From positions 196,134 to 260,133 of the forward strand of contig BJOX01000183.1 in assembly GCA_009731375.1 (NCBI GenBank): DNA of 64,000 nucleotides. The letters are read 5' to 3'. How positions within the stretch are numbered: position 1 is the first letter of the stretch; each line of letters begins with the position of its first letter. This DNA comes from Paulinella micropora. Its lineage: Eukaryota > Cercozoa > Imbricatea > Euglyphida. Of the stretch, positions 9,692 through 19,516 are shown piece after piece. The notes beneath the pieces were generated by a model, which saw nothing but the letters and a program-made list of their open reading frames with translations, was not told where the DNA came from and made no database searches. The position numbers and the translations under genes were made by a program.

Positions 9692-9753
9692 TTAATTTAT
9701 TTTTTTTCTCAGATTAAAATATATAGAACCTTTTGAAAATCGTTTTTGAGTTC

Positions 9754-9782
9754 GTAAGTGGTTTTTGAAAAAAAGCACTTAC
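9754..9782 (+). promoter_or_regulatory. Hairpin directly upstream of the capsid start codon
   Basis: GTAAGTG (9754-9760) and CACTTAC (9776-9782) pair across 15 nt, ending 5 nt before the ATG at 9788. The 5' arm is also a perfect donor-like GTAAGT, but no matching acceptor is evident. Confidence 0.35.
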
Positions 9783-9787
9783 AAAAA

Positions 9788-11350
9788 ATGCCAGTCCAAT
9801 ATGGAGGAGAACTTACACACAGCCAGAGCGAGCTCATTCGCGGTAAGTATTCGCTTAACAAACTTACTGCCCGCGAAAGTCTTGCGACTATACCTATTAC
9901 AACCGTGGGAGGAATTGAATCAACCTTTGAAATTCCTACTTGTCCTTTGAACCTTGCGAGGTCTGTTTTGCGATTTACCTACACACCAGATTCGGGTGGT
10001 GGCGGACATTATAACAGAATTCCTATGGACTGCCTGCCGATGATTAAGACGATTGAACTACGAAGTCGAAGCGGTCAGTATCTGTGTAATCTTCAACACG
10101 TGGGAAATTACACTAAGATGATTTGGAAACCTGAGATTTCCTATGATAGATTTATGGCTTTGGATAACCACGGGGCTGGGTCTGGTTATGGTGCTATGCT
10201 TCAAAAGTGTAATGTGCCGAATGATACACAAGCCTCGCCTGCTGATAGAAAGGCTATGACAGATGCTGGCTATGCTAACTTACTAGATGATGGAGCAACT
10301 GCTTTCACTGCTATTGGTGATACTAGTGCTGGTAATGAATCCGCCCACATTGTCACTCGTATAACCGAAATGGTGCGAACGTTGGGGTCAAGAGTTCAAG
10401 ATTTTGCATCACAGCCACCTATCACAGCCCGCCGTCATAATGATTTGCTCATTGCGGCAGGAACTGGTGTTGCTTCTGTTGTAAATGTTGCTTATGAGGA
10501 GGCGAAGTATTTTGAAGGTGGAGGTGATGATTCAAAGACTCCTGCTATCAATGTATCTATTCCTCTGGGTATGCTTTTTGGAACCATTTTTGAAATTGAT
10601 AAGACTATCGGCTTTAATGAAATTCTTGATTTGAGGATTGTGTGGGAGGGCACGAACAAAACATTGTTTTATGGAACTGATGCCCTTAGTGTTGCAGCGG
10701 GAGCAACGATGGCTCCACAGCCTGCGAATATTACCAACCTTAACCTCTTTCTCGCTGTTGAAACTGACCCTAATGTTATCTTGGGTGTTCAACAAAAGAT
10801 TGCGGGTGAAGGCTTTTCGTTCAAGACCGAATACCCGCTATCTTGGAAGACCGCTCTTCCAGGTGGAGCAAATACCAATCATTCCTTCGTTTTGAAAATG
10901 AACCGCTCGCAGGGTGAGAGAATTCGCCGAATTTACACAAGTGGATTTAACAGCACTGAAAGTTCAAACACCGCATTTGATTGCGACAACCGAGCAGACG
11001 CCAAGATTGTTTCATATTATACTACTTTGGATAGTAATAGAATTCAGCAGTTTGATATCACTTGTGCCCGCGATGAAGACTATATGCTTTTGAAGGAAAA
11101 AATTAAGGGGTCGGCTATTTTGAACTCTAATGTGTAGAAATATAACTGGTTCCACGTTGATTTCTGGGACCATAACCGTCCTCTTCACGACAAGCGAGAA
11201 GAAGATGGATATGAAGTGGCAGGGCTATCATTGGACACCGAACGAAGATATGAATGGTCTTCTATCTCAAATGCCGCCTTGAATTATTATACTTATGCTA
11301 TTCTTCAAAGGACCGTTGTTGTTAAGGGAATTGAAATTTTGATGAGTTAG
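9788..11350 (+). pseudogene. Putative major capsid protein (PLV/virophage type), in-frame TAG
   Basis: ATG 9788 starts MPVQYGGELTHSQSELIRGK, preferred over the GTG at 9758. The frame meets TAG at 11135-11137 after 449 codons. The same frame then continues KYNWFHVDFWDHNRPLHDKR to YTYAILQRTVVVKGIEILMS and a second TAG at 11348-11350, about 520 codons in all. Length, beta-rich composition, NLARSVLRFTY near the N-terminus, and position beside lipase and protein-primed polymerase fit a double jelly-roll capsid protein. That fold call is from general appearance, not a search. Hairpins directly after the second TAG suggest it is the ancestral stop and the first is a later mutation. A shorter product lacking the last 70 residues would lose its final strands. 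Confidence 0.7.
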
Positions 11351-11352
11351 AT

Positions 11353-11384
11353 GCTCAACGAGTTGAGCTTTTTGCTAGCAAAAA
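11353..11384 (+). terminator. Two hairpins after the ancestral capsid stop
   Basis: GCTCAA/TTGAGC with a CGAG loop (11353-11368) is followed by the perfect palindrome TTTTTGCTAGCAAAAA (11369-11384). They begin 3 nt after the second TAG. Hairpins at gene ends are the polyadenylation signal in Mimiviridae transcripts; the same use here is inference. Confidence 0.55.
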
Positions 11385-11483
11385 TCCCGCCAGTGAGGTA
11401 ATTATTAATTTTGTTAGTTAATTTATTTTTTTGATAATATAGGAATTTACACAAAACATTTTTTGAGGTTGTAGGAGCCTACT

Positions 11484-12734
11484 ATGTCTCACCAGCGAAA
11501 TTTAGTAGCACAAAATCCAGACGGAGACTTCGTAAATGTCAAAGTCGGGTATGATGGACACGCAGGTCCCAATATGAAAACCGCCTTCGGTGAAGCATTA
11601 ACCAGTTCATTAACACCAGTATTACAGGAAATCTTTCCATACACAGTCAATACACGGATATGGACATTAACAGAAACAAAGGCGACAGTTTCATTTGATA
11701 CGAATATGGCTAAATTAGAAACAGAAGGAAAGACAAATGCTACTGCGGTATTAACGAGTAAAAAAAGAATAAAATACAGAACGGGTATGGGCGTCCTGTG
11801 TCGCTTTACTGCCTTATGGGAAACAGATGAAACCAAAGATTATCGTTCATTTATTGGAATAGGAGAAAGTGATGGCAACAATGGGTTCTATTTTTGGAAA
11901 GATAATGAGGACGGAATGCTCATTCTTCATTCCATAGCAGGAAATGACGACTTCATACCACAAGCAGACTGGGATGACCCGTGCGATGGAACAGGAGATA
12001 TGCCTTACATTGATTGGACGAAGGGAAATGTATTTCAAATTCAATTTCAATACTTGGGCTTTGGTGCTATTAAGTTTTCAATTGAGAACCCCGAGAGTGG
12101 CGAATTTCAATTAATACACACTATTAAATATGCGAATATTCATACGGGAGTTAGTCTGAGGAATACAACTTTACCCTTCTCCGCTAATATATCTAATTAT
12201 GCTGCGGGCGATGGCGTCCAAATTCTAAAAACCGCTAGTGTCGGTTTGTTTGTTGAAGGCACCAACACTATTAATTCAAGCATATCAAACGAAGCGGAAG
12301 GAGAAAAAAAGGCAAGCACCACTGAAAGCCCCATTCTAACCATAAAGAATAAAACAACTTTCAATGGTGTTGCGACTAATTATTCAATCGTTTATCCAAC
12401 ACTAGTGAGCATAGCAAATGAAGATAGCAAGGTTAATATAGTGCGAATTGTGAAAACGAGTGGAGCACTGACGGGTCAGAACTTCGTTGATATTGATGCC
12501 AAAACTTCAATCGTATCAAAGGACAACAGTGCGACCGCCCTCGGTGGCGCAACTATAACGGACGTCATTGTTAAACATTATGTTAATGCTACTTCTAGCC
12601 AACTTATTGACCTGCGAACTTACGATATACAACTCGCACCTGGCGAAAATCTAACATTTTTACAAAAGTCTGTTTCGACTGTTAATAATGGAAGCAATGT
12701 AAGTGTTATAGTTAATTTTATTGAAGATCATTGA
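11484..12734 (+). CDS. Virion surface protein with concanavalin/LamG-like region, 416 aa
   Basis: Intact frame starting MSHQRNLVAQNPDGDFVNVK. Residues of about 30-60 (FGEALTSSLTPVLQEIFPY) and 170-235 (FQIQFQYLGFGAIKFSIENP, IHTIKYANIHTG) match a pattern I know from phage and large-virus spike or tail proteins: a jelly-roll lectin-like domain with a WLGFG-type core. The C-terminal third is beta-rich (VNIVRIVKTSGALTGQNFVD, LAPGENLTFLQKSV). A receptor-binding or minor structural role is inferred. It sits 133 bp after the capsid gene in the same direction, and is undamaged. Confidence 0.55.
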   Translation: MSHQRNLVAQNPDGDFVNVKVGYDGHAGPNMKTAFGEALTSSLTPVLQEIFPYTVNTRIWTLTETKATVSFDTNMAKLETEGKTNATAVLTSKKRIKYRTGMGVLCRFTALWETDETKDYRSFIGIGESDGNNGFYFWKDNEDGMLILHSIAGNDDFIPQADWDDPCDGTGDMPYIDWTKGNVFQIQFQYLGFGAIKFSIENPESGEFQLIHTIKYANIHTGVSLRNTTLPFSANISNYAAGDGVQILKTASVGLFVEGTNTINSSISNEAEGEKKASTTESPILTIKNKTTFNGVATNYSIVYPTLVSIANEDSKVNIVRIVKTSGALTGQNFVDIDAKTSIVSKDNSATALGGATITDVIVKHYVNATSSQLIDLRTYDIQLAPGENLTFLQKSVSTVNNGSNVSVIVNFIEDH

Positions 12735-12756
12735 AGCAAAAAAAAATACAAACACT

Positions 12757-13032
12757 TTACAAATACTTTTTCAATTCAGCCGTATTTTTACACCAAGGCT
12801 GACGAACTAACCATTCAATATATGGCTTATCAATCTTCGCAATGTCTTCTATTTTTTTGCCCTTGTATTTCCCAAAATGAAATGTGTCTTTGGGTTGTGA
12901 ATTTCTCTTTGCTTCAATAGCTTGAATTTCTTCGTTAATTACATTTTTAACATCGGCGAGAGAAAATGATTTCTTTTCGCTTTCAATTGAAAGTTTTTCA
13001 AACTTCTCACACAGTCTTGTGAGGGTGGTCAT
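12757..13032 (-). CDS. Small protein with ExoX-C-like domain, 91 aa
   Basis: Residues 50-80 carry FHFGKYKGKKIEDIAKIDKP followed by YIEWLVRQPW. This matches the FGKYKGKxIEEV...DPxYLxWL pattern of the exodeoxyribonuclease X C-terminal-like (DUF3820-type) domain, often attached to nucleases or stand-alone in phages and large DNA viruses. No nuclease domain is present; the N-terminal half is a charged helix. It shares a 57-bp divergent promoter with the lipase gene. A DNA-binding accessory role is inferred. Confidence 0.65.
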   Translation of the reverse strand: MTTLTRLCEKFEKLSIESEKKSFSLADVKNVINEEIQAIEAKRNSQPKDTFHFGKYKGKKIEDIAKIDKPYIEWLVRQPWCKNTAELKKYL

Positions 13033-13089
13033 AGTAGGGTGGTATATATAGGGTAATATAAAAAAATAAAAAATAAATAATTATATAGA
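13033..13089. promoter_or_regulatory. Divergent promoter between ExoX-C-like gene and lipase
   Basis: 57 bp, AT-rich, with TATATATAGGG and an A-rich run. It must serve both divergent genes. Confidence 0.5.
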
Positions 13090-13779
13090 ATGTCCGAATG
13101 GATAAAGTTCGTTAAGGCTTACTCCACTAAGCATAACATAAGCTATGGTGAAGCATTGAAAAAGGCGAGCAAGGAATACAGAAAGCAGAAGGGAGGCAGT
13201 GCAGAGTTATCTGAGGATGTCTATTTGGCTTCGTCTGAACGAAAAGGCGCTGATGGTTGGAAACCAGTCGCTAGCAAAGAAAAGTCAATGGTGTATGAAA
13301 AAGATGGTAAAGCTATTGTAGCATTTAGAGGAAGTGCGGATAAGCGAGACTTACTCACAGATGTCGCATTAATAAAAGGAGTATTGAAAAGAACACCGAG
13401 ATATAAAGAAGAGCAGAAGCTGGTTAATGACATCATAAAAAAATATGGTAAGGATAATGTAGAGCTGACGGGTCATAGCCTTGGAGGAACGATTGCGAAA
13501 GACTTAAGCCGACAAACTGGTGTGAGGGCGACGACATACAACAAAGGCAGTAGCACGAAAGACCTCATTGAAGGAGTGATTGACCGAGTGGCGGTGAAAG
13601 TTAATCCGAAAGGGAAGAGGGCGAAGACTGCGAAGCTAACGACGAACTATCGGACTAAGTATGACCCTGTGTCGTTGTTAGGAGCGACTGCTGTAAATAC
13701 TAAGTTAGTTAAACCGACAAAAGGAATACATACAATCAGGAGCTTTAAGGGTAAAGGCAAAAAGGCAAAAAATAAATAA
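13090..13779 (+). CDS. Lipase class 3 family protein with YABBY/HMG-like N-terminal segment
   Basis: The 229-aa frame is intact. Residues 1-35 (MSEWIKFVKAYSTKHNISYG, then EALKKASKEYRKQKG) match a short helical segment common at the start of PLV, virophage and giant-virus proteins and similar to the YABBY/HMG-box motif. Residues of about 50-200 form an alpha/beta-hydrolase of the lipase 3 type: AIVAFRGSADKRDLLTDV around the oxyanion-hole strand, and ELTGHSLGGTIAKDL with the GxSxG nucleophile elbow (GHSLG). A catalytic Asp candidate lies in RTKYDPVSLLG and a His in GIHTIRSF. The tail is Lys-rich. Lipases recur in virophages and PLVs, where roles in entry or membrane processing are supposed but unproven. 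It converges on DNA polymerase B. Confidence 0.85.
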   Translation: MSEWIKFVKAYSTKHNISYGEALKKASKEYRKQKGGSAELSEDVYLASSERKGADGWKPVASKEKSMVYEKDGKAIVAFRGSADKRDLLTDVALIKGVLKRTPRYKEEQKLVNDIIKKYGKDNVELTGHSLGGTIAKDLSRQTGVRATTYNKGSSTKDLIEGVIDRVAVKVNPKGKRAKTAKLTTNYRTKYDPVSLLGATAVNTKLVKPTKGIHTIRSFKGKGKKAKNK

Positions 13780-13792
13780 TCTTTAAACATTA

Positions 13793-13849
13793 GAAAGGGG
13801 AAACCCCTTTCAAACCCCTCCGTTGGGGTTGTAGGGGCTTGCCCCTACA
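13793..13849. terminator. Three back-to-back hairpins between convergent genes
   Basis: GAAAGGGG-AAA-CCCCTTTC (13793-13811), AACCCC-TCCGTT-GGGGTT (13813-13830) and TGTAGGGG-CTTG-CCCCTACA (13830-13849) follow each other without gaps. They sit between the lipase stop (13779) and the polymerase stop (13851), where both transcripts should end. A bidirectional transcript-end signal is the simplest reading. Confidence 0.65.
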
Positions 13850-13850
13850 T

Positions 13851-15680
13851 TTAATAACCGAATGGTCTAGTTTCAATCGCATTATCTACAATACCTATAA
13901 TATTTCTTTTAGTGTAAGTAAAGCTGAATATTTTTTCTAAGTATTCGCTCGTTATTTTTTTCTGTTGTTTATCTCTTGTTATCTTGCTGTTTTCTACAAT
14001 AACAACTTTACCTGATTTTTCAATTCGTTTAGCAATCAATTTTTCTTCCTGAGTTTTAAGCAACTCTAACAATTCATTCTTGCCGTTCTCAATAAGGTCG
14101 TTGTTTTTAATTCCAAGTCCGCAACTAATGACACTTAACATATTTGGTAAATTTAATGATTTATTGTTTTCATAATTCATACTAAAGCCTTTGACTTTCA
14201 TACTTGCTTTGCCGTTATCTAAGACATATCCATAACACTTTGGTCCGCCTCCGATAAAGGTCGTAATCTTTGCTCCGTGTAGTTCGTCCGTCCATTCACC
14301 TAACAGCTTACCAGTTTTCACATCTGTTTCGCCTTTCGTTAAGTCTGTTGTGTATATGATTTTGTCGGTATCGTGGTATAGAACTCTGTTGTCTAGTTTG
14401 TCCATCATCTCACATAGTCTAATCCTCGCGTGGCAAGTCGTAAATAAAGCAACTACAATATTTGTTTTTACAGGGTCGCTTACCGCATCCTGTTTAAGGT
14501 CGTAACTCGCTTCTATTATCTTGTCGTTAATAATGTTTATGTTTATGTTATCAACTGACTTATCGTTCATTAACTTGTATAAGGTATCTTTATCTTTAAT
14601 CATTTTGTTTTGAGTCTTGTTTTGCTTTTCACCAAACTTGCCCCACAGGCTATTCAAGCACAACTTAGCAACCGCTCGCCGTCCTGGGTTTTCTTCTATT
14701 TTGTTTTCGTCCATCTTAATACCCATCTTGACTTCCATACTGTCAATGTAGTTTCTTTTTTGTTCCTGTGTAATACATCCATCAGGATATCCGCTTGACT
14801 CTTGTTTAACCTTTAAGAAAGTTTTTATGTAATCTTTGAACAGGCTACTGCTCTGCTCCTTCCATTGCCATACCTCATATACCTTAATCAACTTATAGCC
14901 TTTGTCTAAGGCCTTGTAGATTTCAGGAGTTGCCCAAGTGCCCGTTATTGCTCGCTCGTTATCGGTGTGCTTACATTCGGTTTTCTGTTCAGTCATTCCG
15001 CACTTGTCGCATAAGTAATACATAAGCTTACCTCTGTCCGCCTTAGGTAAAACGGGGTGTAGTAATCTTCTGGGCGGTAGCATCTTAACCTTAGACACTC
15101 CGAAATATTCTCTGTTTATAATTTTGTTTTTCATAGACAGTCGGTCGTCGTCGTTGTTCGGCCTTATAATAGTATGGTGCTCGCTAGGGTAGGGGTCATA
15201 ATACATCACGGTCGGATATAATCCAGATACATCAATGTAGTTCGCATATTCATTGTTGTTTCTTGACTTCCAATACAATGTTAGAGCATCCGTTCTACCC
15301 CCAAACATTGCTTCTCGCGGGTTCAGTCCTTCCTGTTCTGTAATTCGTTCATTCGTATCTTCCGCTAGGCTTTCACTTGTTTTCATTAATCTCCATTCAC
15401 ATTCCCAGATAATTACTAGTTTGCTGACTTGTTGTTTGAGTTCTTTTTCTCGTCTCATTGTTGCCTTGTATAGTTCGCCCATTGTCTTATTCTTCTTAGT
15501 GTTAATGGTATTACCATTGAAGCACTTTGGGCATCCGTGCCAGAGACAGCCGTGAAATTCGTAAGCGGTTTTAGTCTTTTCATCCCAGCCATCAACGTAA
15601 ATAGTTGAGTCGCCAATACGAAACATCTTTTCACCGCCATTGAATGCGTGTTTGATATCTGTTTGGTCTAACCTGCTCCT
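13851..15680 (-). pseudogene. Protein-primed DNA polymerase B, C-terminal (polymerase) half
   Basis: The frame is open from about 15680 (QRSRLDQTDIKHAFNGGEKM) to TAA at 13851; the ATG at 15626 is internal. Numbering from 15626: EFHGCLWHGCPKC near residue 25, motif A YIDVSGLYPTVM (Asp132), motif B AKLCLNSLWGKFGE (Asn325) and motif C LYHDTDK (Asp419, Asp421). These are the family B palm motifs of the DNA_pol_B_2 (protein-primed) class used by Polintons, virophages, PLVs, adenoviruses and linear plasmids. The exonuclease half lies at 22240-20312 on the same strand, separated by about 4.6 kb of unrelated DNA. The catalytic motifs are intact here, but the gene cannot make a whole polymerase without removing the insert. 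Confidence 0.92.
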
Positions 15681-15905
15681 TTGCTAGTTGTACCGTGGGC
15701 CGGCCCCCCCCCTACCGTGGAAGGGGGGGGGATCCGCCCAACCGTCTACCGGGGAACGCAAAGGAGCCAGCACCGGGGCGGAAACTCCACACGAGACAGA
15801 CAGTTCTGCGCAAGATTGTGTTCTTTTTTTAATTAAAAACACACACACATTCAAAATCGTCCAATCCACTTCCCCAAAAAGTCCAGATATATTTGCGAAG
15901 TGCTG

Positions 15906-16505
15906 CTAGGCACCGGCAGGCCCCCCGCCTAATGACGGAGAGACGGTTTCGGCCGGGAGCTGGAAGCGGCAGACCGGGCACGTATTATGCGCGCGCAGCC
16001 ACGGGAACAGACACTCTCGATGGAACCTGTGCGAGCAAGGCATGACCTTCAAGAGCTGGCCCTCCGTGTAAACCTCGAGGCACACCGCGCAGTCCGACGT
16101 GGGGTCGGAGGCCAGGTAGTCGCGGCTTACCGTAAAGTCCGGCAGTTCTTCTCTGGCGCGGAATGCGGCCGGCCGTTGCTCGGCCCGCCGGGCGTGGAAA
16201 TCACGGAAAAGCGACATGTCCGCGGGCGCCAGGATTCTGATATCGCTGATCGTGTCCGCGTGGCTCAGGCCTACGATCGGCAGAACCGTCGTCTCCAGGA
16301 TCCGGCGCACAAAGTCGTGGACCAACTCTGGGTCCGGCGGCTCGCTACCGTGCGCCCTGGCGGGCGCCAGGAAAACTTCGACCCGGACACTCCCGTCCAG
16401 GCTTTCGGGGGTCGGCGCGGGAACTGCAGACGGACGCCCGTCGGGCCGGGCCTTCTTGGTGCGGACGCCGCCGGCATGGTCAGGCCCGGATCGAGAACGA
16501 GACAT
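15906..16505 (-). CDS. RING-H2 finger protein (probable E3 ubiquitin ligase), 199 aa
   Basis: ATG at 16505 starts MSRSRSGPDHAGGVRTKKAR. The C-terminal region has CAVCLEVYTEGQLLKVMPCS followed by HRFHRECLFPWLRAHNTCPVC. The order C-x2-C, C-x-H-x2-H-x2-C, then C-x2-C is the C3H2C3 RING-H2 pattern of E3 ligases that recruit E2 enzymes. The N-terminal half is Arg/Ala/Pro-rich with no membrane segment, so a soluble ligase is likely. Upstream the frame runs into a poly-G/C gap at 16733. The gene is host-like and lies inside the block that splits the viral polymerase. Confidence 0.75.
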   Translation of the reverse strand: MSRSRSGPDHAGGVRTKKARPDGRPSAVPAPTPESLDGSVRVEVFLAPARAHGSEPPDPELVHDFVRRILETTVLPIVGLSHADTISDIRILAPADMSLFRDFHARRAEQRPAAFRAREELPDFTVSRDYLASDPTSDCAVCLEVYTEGQLLKVMPCSHRFHRECLFPWLRAHNTCPVCRFQLPAETVSPSLGGGPAGA

Positions 16506-16732
16506 GGACCTTTGTTTTCTGGTAGCTAAAAACCCGCGCGCAAAGGCGAAAGACTGCCAAGGGGTCACTTCTGGCTTTTTTTGGGGGGGAATATGTGTGT
16601 TTTTTGTTCGGGGTTTTTGAGGGGGGGGGGCGTGCCCACCGTCCCGATTTGCGCGGCCCTCCCCCCCGTTTCCATGCTGCACCCCCGAGGTTGGGTGTGG
16701 GGGGGGGGGGGGGGGGGAAAGGCCCCCCCCCC

Positions 16733-16742
16733 NNNNNNNNNN
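16733..16742. other. 10-N assembly gap in a G/C homopolymer
   Basis: Ten Ns between poly-C runs, with a poly-G run just to the left. Frames crossing it (polyglycine or polyproline) are artefacts. Confidence 0.95.
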
Positions 16743-16882
16743 CCCCCCCCCCCCCCCCTCCCCCCGAATCGACCACACTCTCTGGAAATCACACAATCAC
16801 ACGGCCTTGCGCGAACAGCCTTGCACCTACGTGTAAAGCCACGACAATTTCTTGTGCCGGCTTTGTTCTGGATATAGATCCC

Positions 16883-17742
16883 ATGGCACAAACCCTTACC
16901 GATCGCGGCCGCAGAGCGATTCGTCGCCAGGCCCAAGAAGCTGCCAGCCAAAGGCCGCCCCAGCGCGTAGTTCCTGGCCGCGGGGACGCAAGCGCTACCC
17001 AGCAGCAGGAACCCGTTCGTCAGGAGGCCTACAGCAGCCCCGAAGGAGCTGGCCAAGAGGGTTCTCAAGGGTGTCAGAGCACAGCGCATTGCGAGCCACC
17101 AGCGGAAGCTGCTCGTTTGACTCAACAACAACAGACGCAAGCTCCTCGCCGTTCTTCTGAAGTATCCTGTTACAAAGACATAACCGGCCAGAGACATTTC
17201 TACTCGAGCCGCAGCCCAACTCGCAGCCCAACTCGCAGCCGCAGCCGCAGCCGGAGCAGCAGCAGCAGCAGCAGCCACAGCTCAGATTTCAAGACTGTCG
17301 TCCCCGAACAGGAACCCGTCGGTCAGCTTGTTTTTGTGTTGGGGGGCCTGATTTCGGTTCACCTTTTTTTTTCGTGTGTTGGGTTTTGGTTTTTGTCTTT
17401 TAGGAACCACGTCGTCGAGATCGCAGCCGCTCGCCCGCGAAGAGCGTTCTCGCTACCCCGATCGGTGACTTGGACCTCGACGAGCTCGGCGACGTGGCCT
17501 GGGCTACCAAGTACAGCCTCGAAAGCTTGATTACTTATTACCGCCAAAAGCAAGCGGCCCACGGGTTTACAGACCTCCAAACCCCCGAGGCTGACCAAGA
17601 TTCTGTTCGCCTCAACCCCCGTCGCTGCTGCAAGGTAAAGCTCCTCGAATACATACGCGACACCAGGCTCAAGATCACCCAATGGCAAGAAGCGCTGGAT
17701 CAGCTGTGCAACCACATCGACCACTGTTCCTGTCTGCAATGA
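16883..17742 (+). CDS. RS-repeat protein, probable two-exon host gene
   Basis: ATG 16883 starts MAQTLTDRGRRAIRRQAQEA. The first exon ends in an Arg/Ser tract (SRSPTRSPTRSRSRSRSSSS). A donor-like site lies near 17297-17312 and a clear acceptor (TGTCTTTTAG) at 17403. The second exon reads EPRRRDRSRSPAKSVLATPI, then DLDLDELGDVAWATKYSLES to a stop at 17740-17742 (HCSCLQ). RS domains are typical of splicing regulators and other nuclear proteins; no RRM is visible. The exact donor is unclear. An N gap starts 31 bp after the stop. Confidence 0.55.
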
Positions 17743-17773
17743 GCGGCCGTTCCCCGCGACACCCCCCCCCCCC

Positions 17774-18423
17774 NNNNNNNNNNNNNNNNNNNNNNNNNNN
17801 NNNNNNNNNNNNNNNNNNNNNNNNNNNNNNNNNNNNNNNNNNNNNNNNNNNNNNNNNNNNNNNNNNNNNNNNNNNNNNNNNNNNNNNNNNNNNNNNNNNN
17901 NNNNNNNNNNNNNNNNNNNNNNNNNNNNNNNNNNNNNNNNNNNNNNNNNNNNNNNNNNNNNNNNNNNNNNNNNNNNNNNNNNNNNNNNNNNNNNNNNNNN
18001 NNNNNNNNNNNNNNNNNNNNNNNNNNNNNNNNNNNNNNNNNNNNNNNNNNNNNNNNNNNNNNNNNNNNNNNNNNNNNNNNNNNNNNNNNNNNNNNNNNNN
18101 NNNNNNNNNNNNNNNNNNNNNNNNNNNNNNNNNNNNNNNNNNNNNNNNNNNNNNNNNNNNNNNNNNNNNNNNNNNNNNNNNNNNNNNNNNNNNNNNNNNN
18201 NNNNNNNNNNNNNNNNNNNNNNNNNNNNNNNNNNNNNNNNNNNNNNNNNNNNNNNNNNNNNNNNNNNNNNNNNNNNNNNNNNNNNNNNNNNNNNNNNNNN
18301 NNNNNNNNNNNNNNNNNNNNNNNNNNNNNNNNNNNNNNNNNNNNNNNNNNNNNNNNNNNNNNNNNNNNNNNNNNNNNNNNNNNNNNNNNNNNNNNNNNNN
18401 NNNNNNNNNNNNNNNNNNNNNNN
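17774..18423. other. 650-N assembly gap after poly-C
   Basis: Unknown sequence; the left side is a poly-C run. The next host gene emerges from the right side. Confidence 0.95.
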
Positions 18424-19341
18424 CCCGACTGGCGCTGGCGGCTAGTGCAAGAAGCGGCGTTGGGCACGGTGTGGTCCTGGTGCATCCCGGACTGGGTACG
18501 AGACAGCGCCTATTTCGAACATCTCGTGCCGGACAGCAGCCAGGCGGCCGCGAACGGCAGGACCATGACACAAGCCGTACGCGCCCTGCTAACGTACCTC
18601 AGCGAGTTCCAGAGGCCAGATCGTCGTCGACGTGAAGCCGAATGCCTGGTGTCGCTCCTGGACCAACATCCCTGGTCACCCACCGTCGGGGAGCAAACGA
18701 GTCTACGGCGGGCACTACAATTCTGCGCCGGGCGTTCCCCGTGGTTCCGCGTCGACCTCGGCGCCAGGCAGCAACTGTGCGAAATGGTGGCGGCAGCCCC
18801 CGGGCGACGCGACGTCTTCCCCCAGCTGTGGGACAGCGATCCGCTGTGCTTGCTGGTACGGCCGATGCCGCAACTGTGGCTGAGTGTCCGCCGTTCCCGC
18901 GACCCCCGGGCGAAGGGTTTGCTGGCTTGGTGGGGTGAACGGTCCAGCGCGCGCGCCGAGCCCACAAGTTTGTACACCGTGCTCGCGACCTTCCAGCAGG
19001 CGCTGTACCAAGCCCTGGAGCCCATTCCCTTCGACAGCCCATTGGGCGAACCCAATTCCGCCAACATTGGGTTTGCCCAATGCTGCCAACATTGGGTTTG
19101 CCCAATTTCGGCATCGCAGGCCCCCCTTCGATTACAGCACATTGAGCAAAACCAATGTTGGCAACATTGGGGTTGCGCAATTCTGCCAACATTGGGTTTG
19201 CCCAATGATTTCGGCATCGCAGGCCCTCCCCTCGATTACAGCCCATTGGGCGAATCCAATGCTGCCAACATTGGGTTTGCGCAATGGCGAGCCCATTGTG
19301 CACACCCCCGGATTGGCCCCCTCTGCCGCAACCAATGTTGA
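18424..19341 (+). CDS. Partial host gene (5' in gap) running into a palindrome array
   Basis: From the gap the frame reads ALGTVWSWCIPDWVRDSAYF, VRALLTYLSEFQRPDRRRRE and FPQLWDSDPLCLLVRPMPQL up to about 19035, with codon use of a real GC-rich gene. After that the frame is made of the repeat array (IGFAQ units), so the natural 3' end or an intron probably falls near 19035. I do not recognise the family. Confidence 0.45.
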   Translation, partial: PDWRWRLVQEAALGTVWSWCIPDWVRDSAYFEHLVPDSSQAAANGRTMTQAVRALLTYLSEFQRPDRRRREAECLVSLLDQHPWSPTVGEQTSLRRALQFCAGRSPWFRVDLGARQQLCEMVAAAPGRRDVFPQLWDSDPLCLLVRPMPQLWLSVRRSRDPRAKGLLAWWGERSSARAEPTSLYTVLATFQQALYQALEPIPFDSPLGEPNSANIGFAQCCQHWVCPISASQAPLRLQHIEQNQCWQHWGCAILPTLGLPNDFGIAGPPLDYSPLGESNAANIGFAQWRAHCAHPRIGPLCRNQC

Positions 19342-19357
19342 CAGCATTGAGCAAAGC
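19041..19357. repeat. Array of ATTGGG-loop-CCCAAT mini-palindromes
   Basis: Eight copies start at 19041, 19066, 19091, 19141, 19166, 19191, 19245 and 19270. Each is a 6-bp stem with a 4-nt loop (CGAA or TTTG), perfect or with one or two changes. Most are linked by GCTGCCAAC-like spacers at 25-bp spacing. A longer unit of about 104 bp (CGGCATCGCAGGCCC, ATTACAGC) repeats twice. Confidence 0.8.
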
Positions 19358-19512
19358 CAAAAGACTGGAGAGGGGGGGCCTAAAAAAGAAAGGCTTTAGT
19401 TGCCTTTACTAGAACGGGGAGAGGGTTGCAGCGGGGGAAAAAGTGTAGGTAAGGTTTTTTTCGCAGACAAAAAACACACACACAGACACACGCGTACACA
19501 GTCAACTCTCCT

Positions 19513-19516
<4 letters not shown>

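Noticed and set aside
19041-19357. CRISPR-like palindromic repeats
   Set aside because: Spacers are themselves repeated and far too short.
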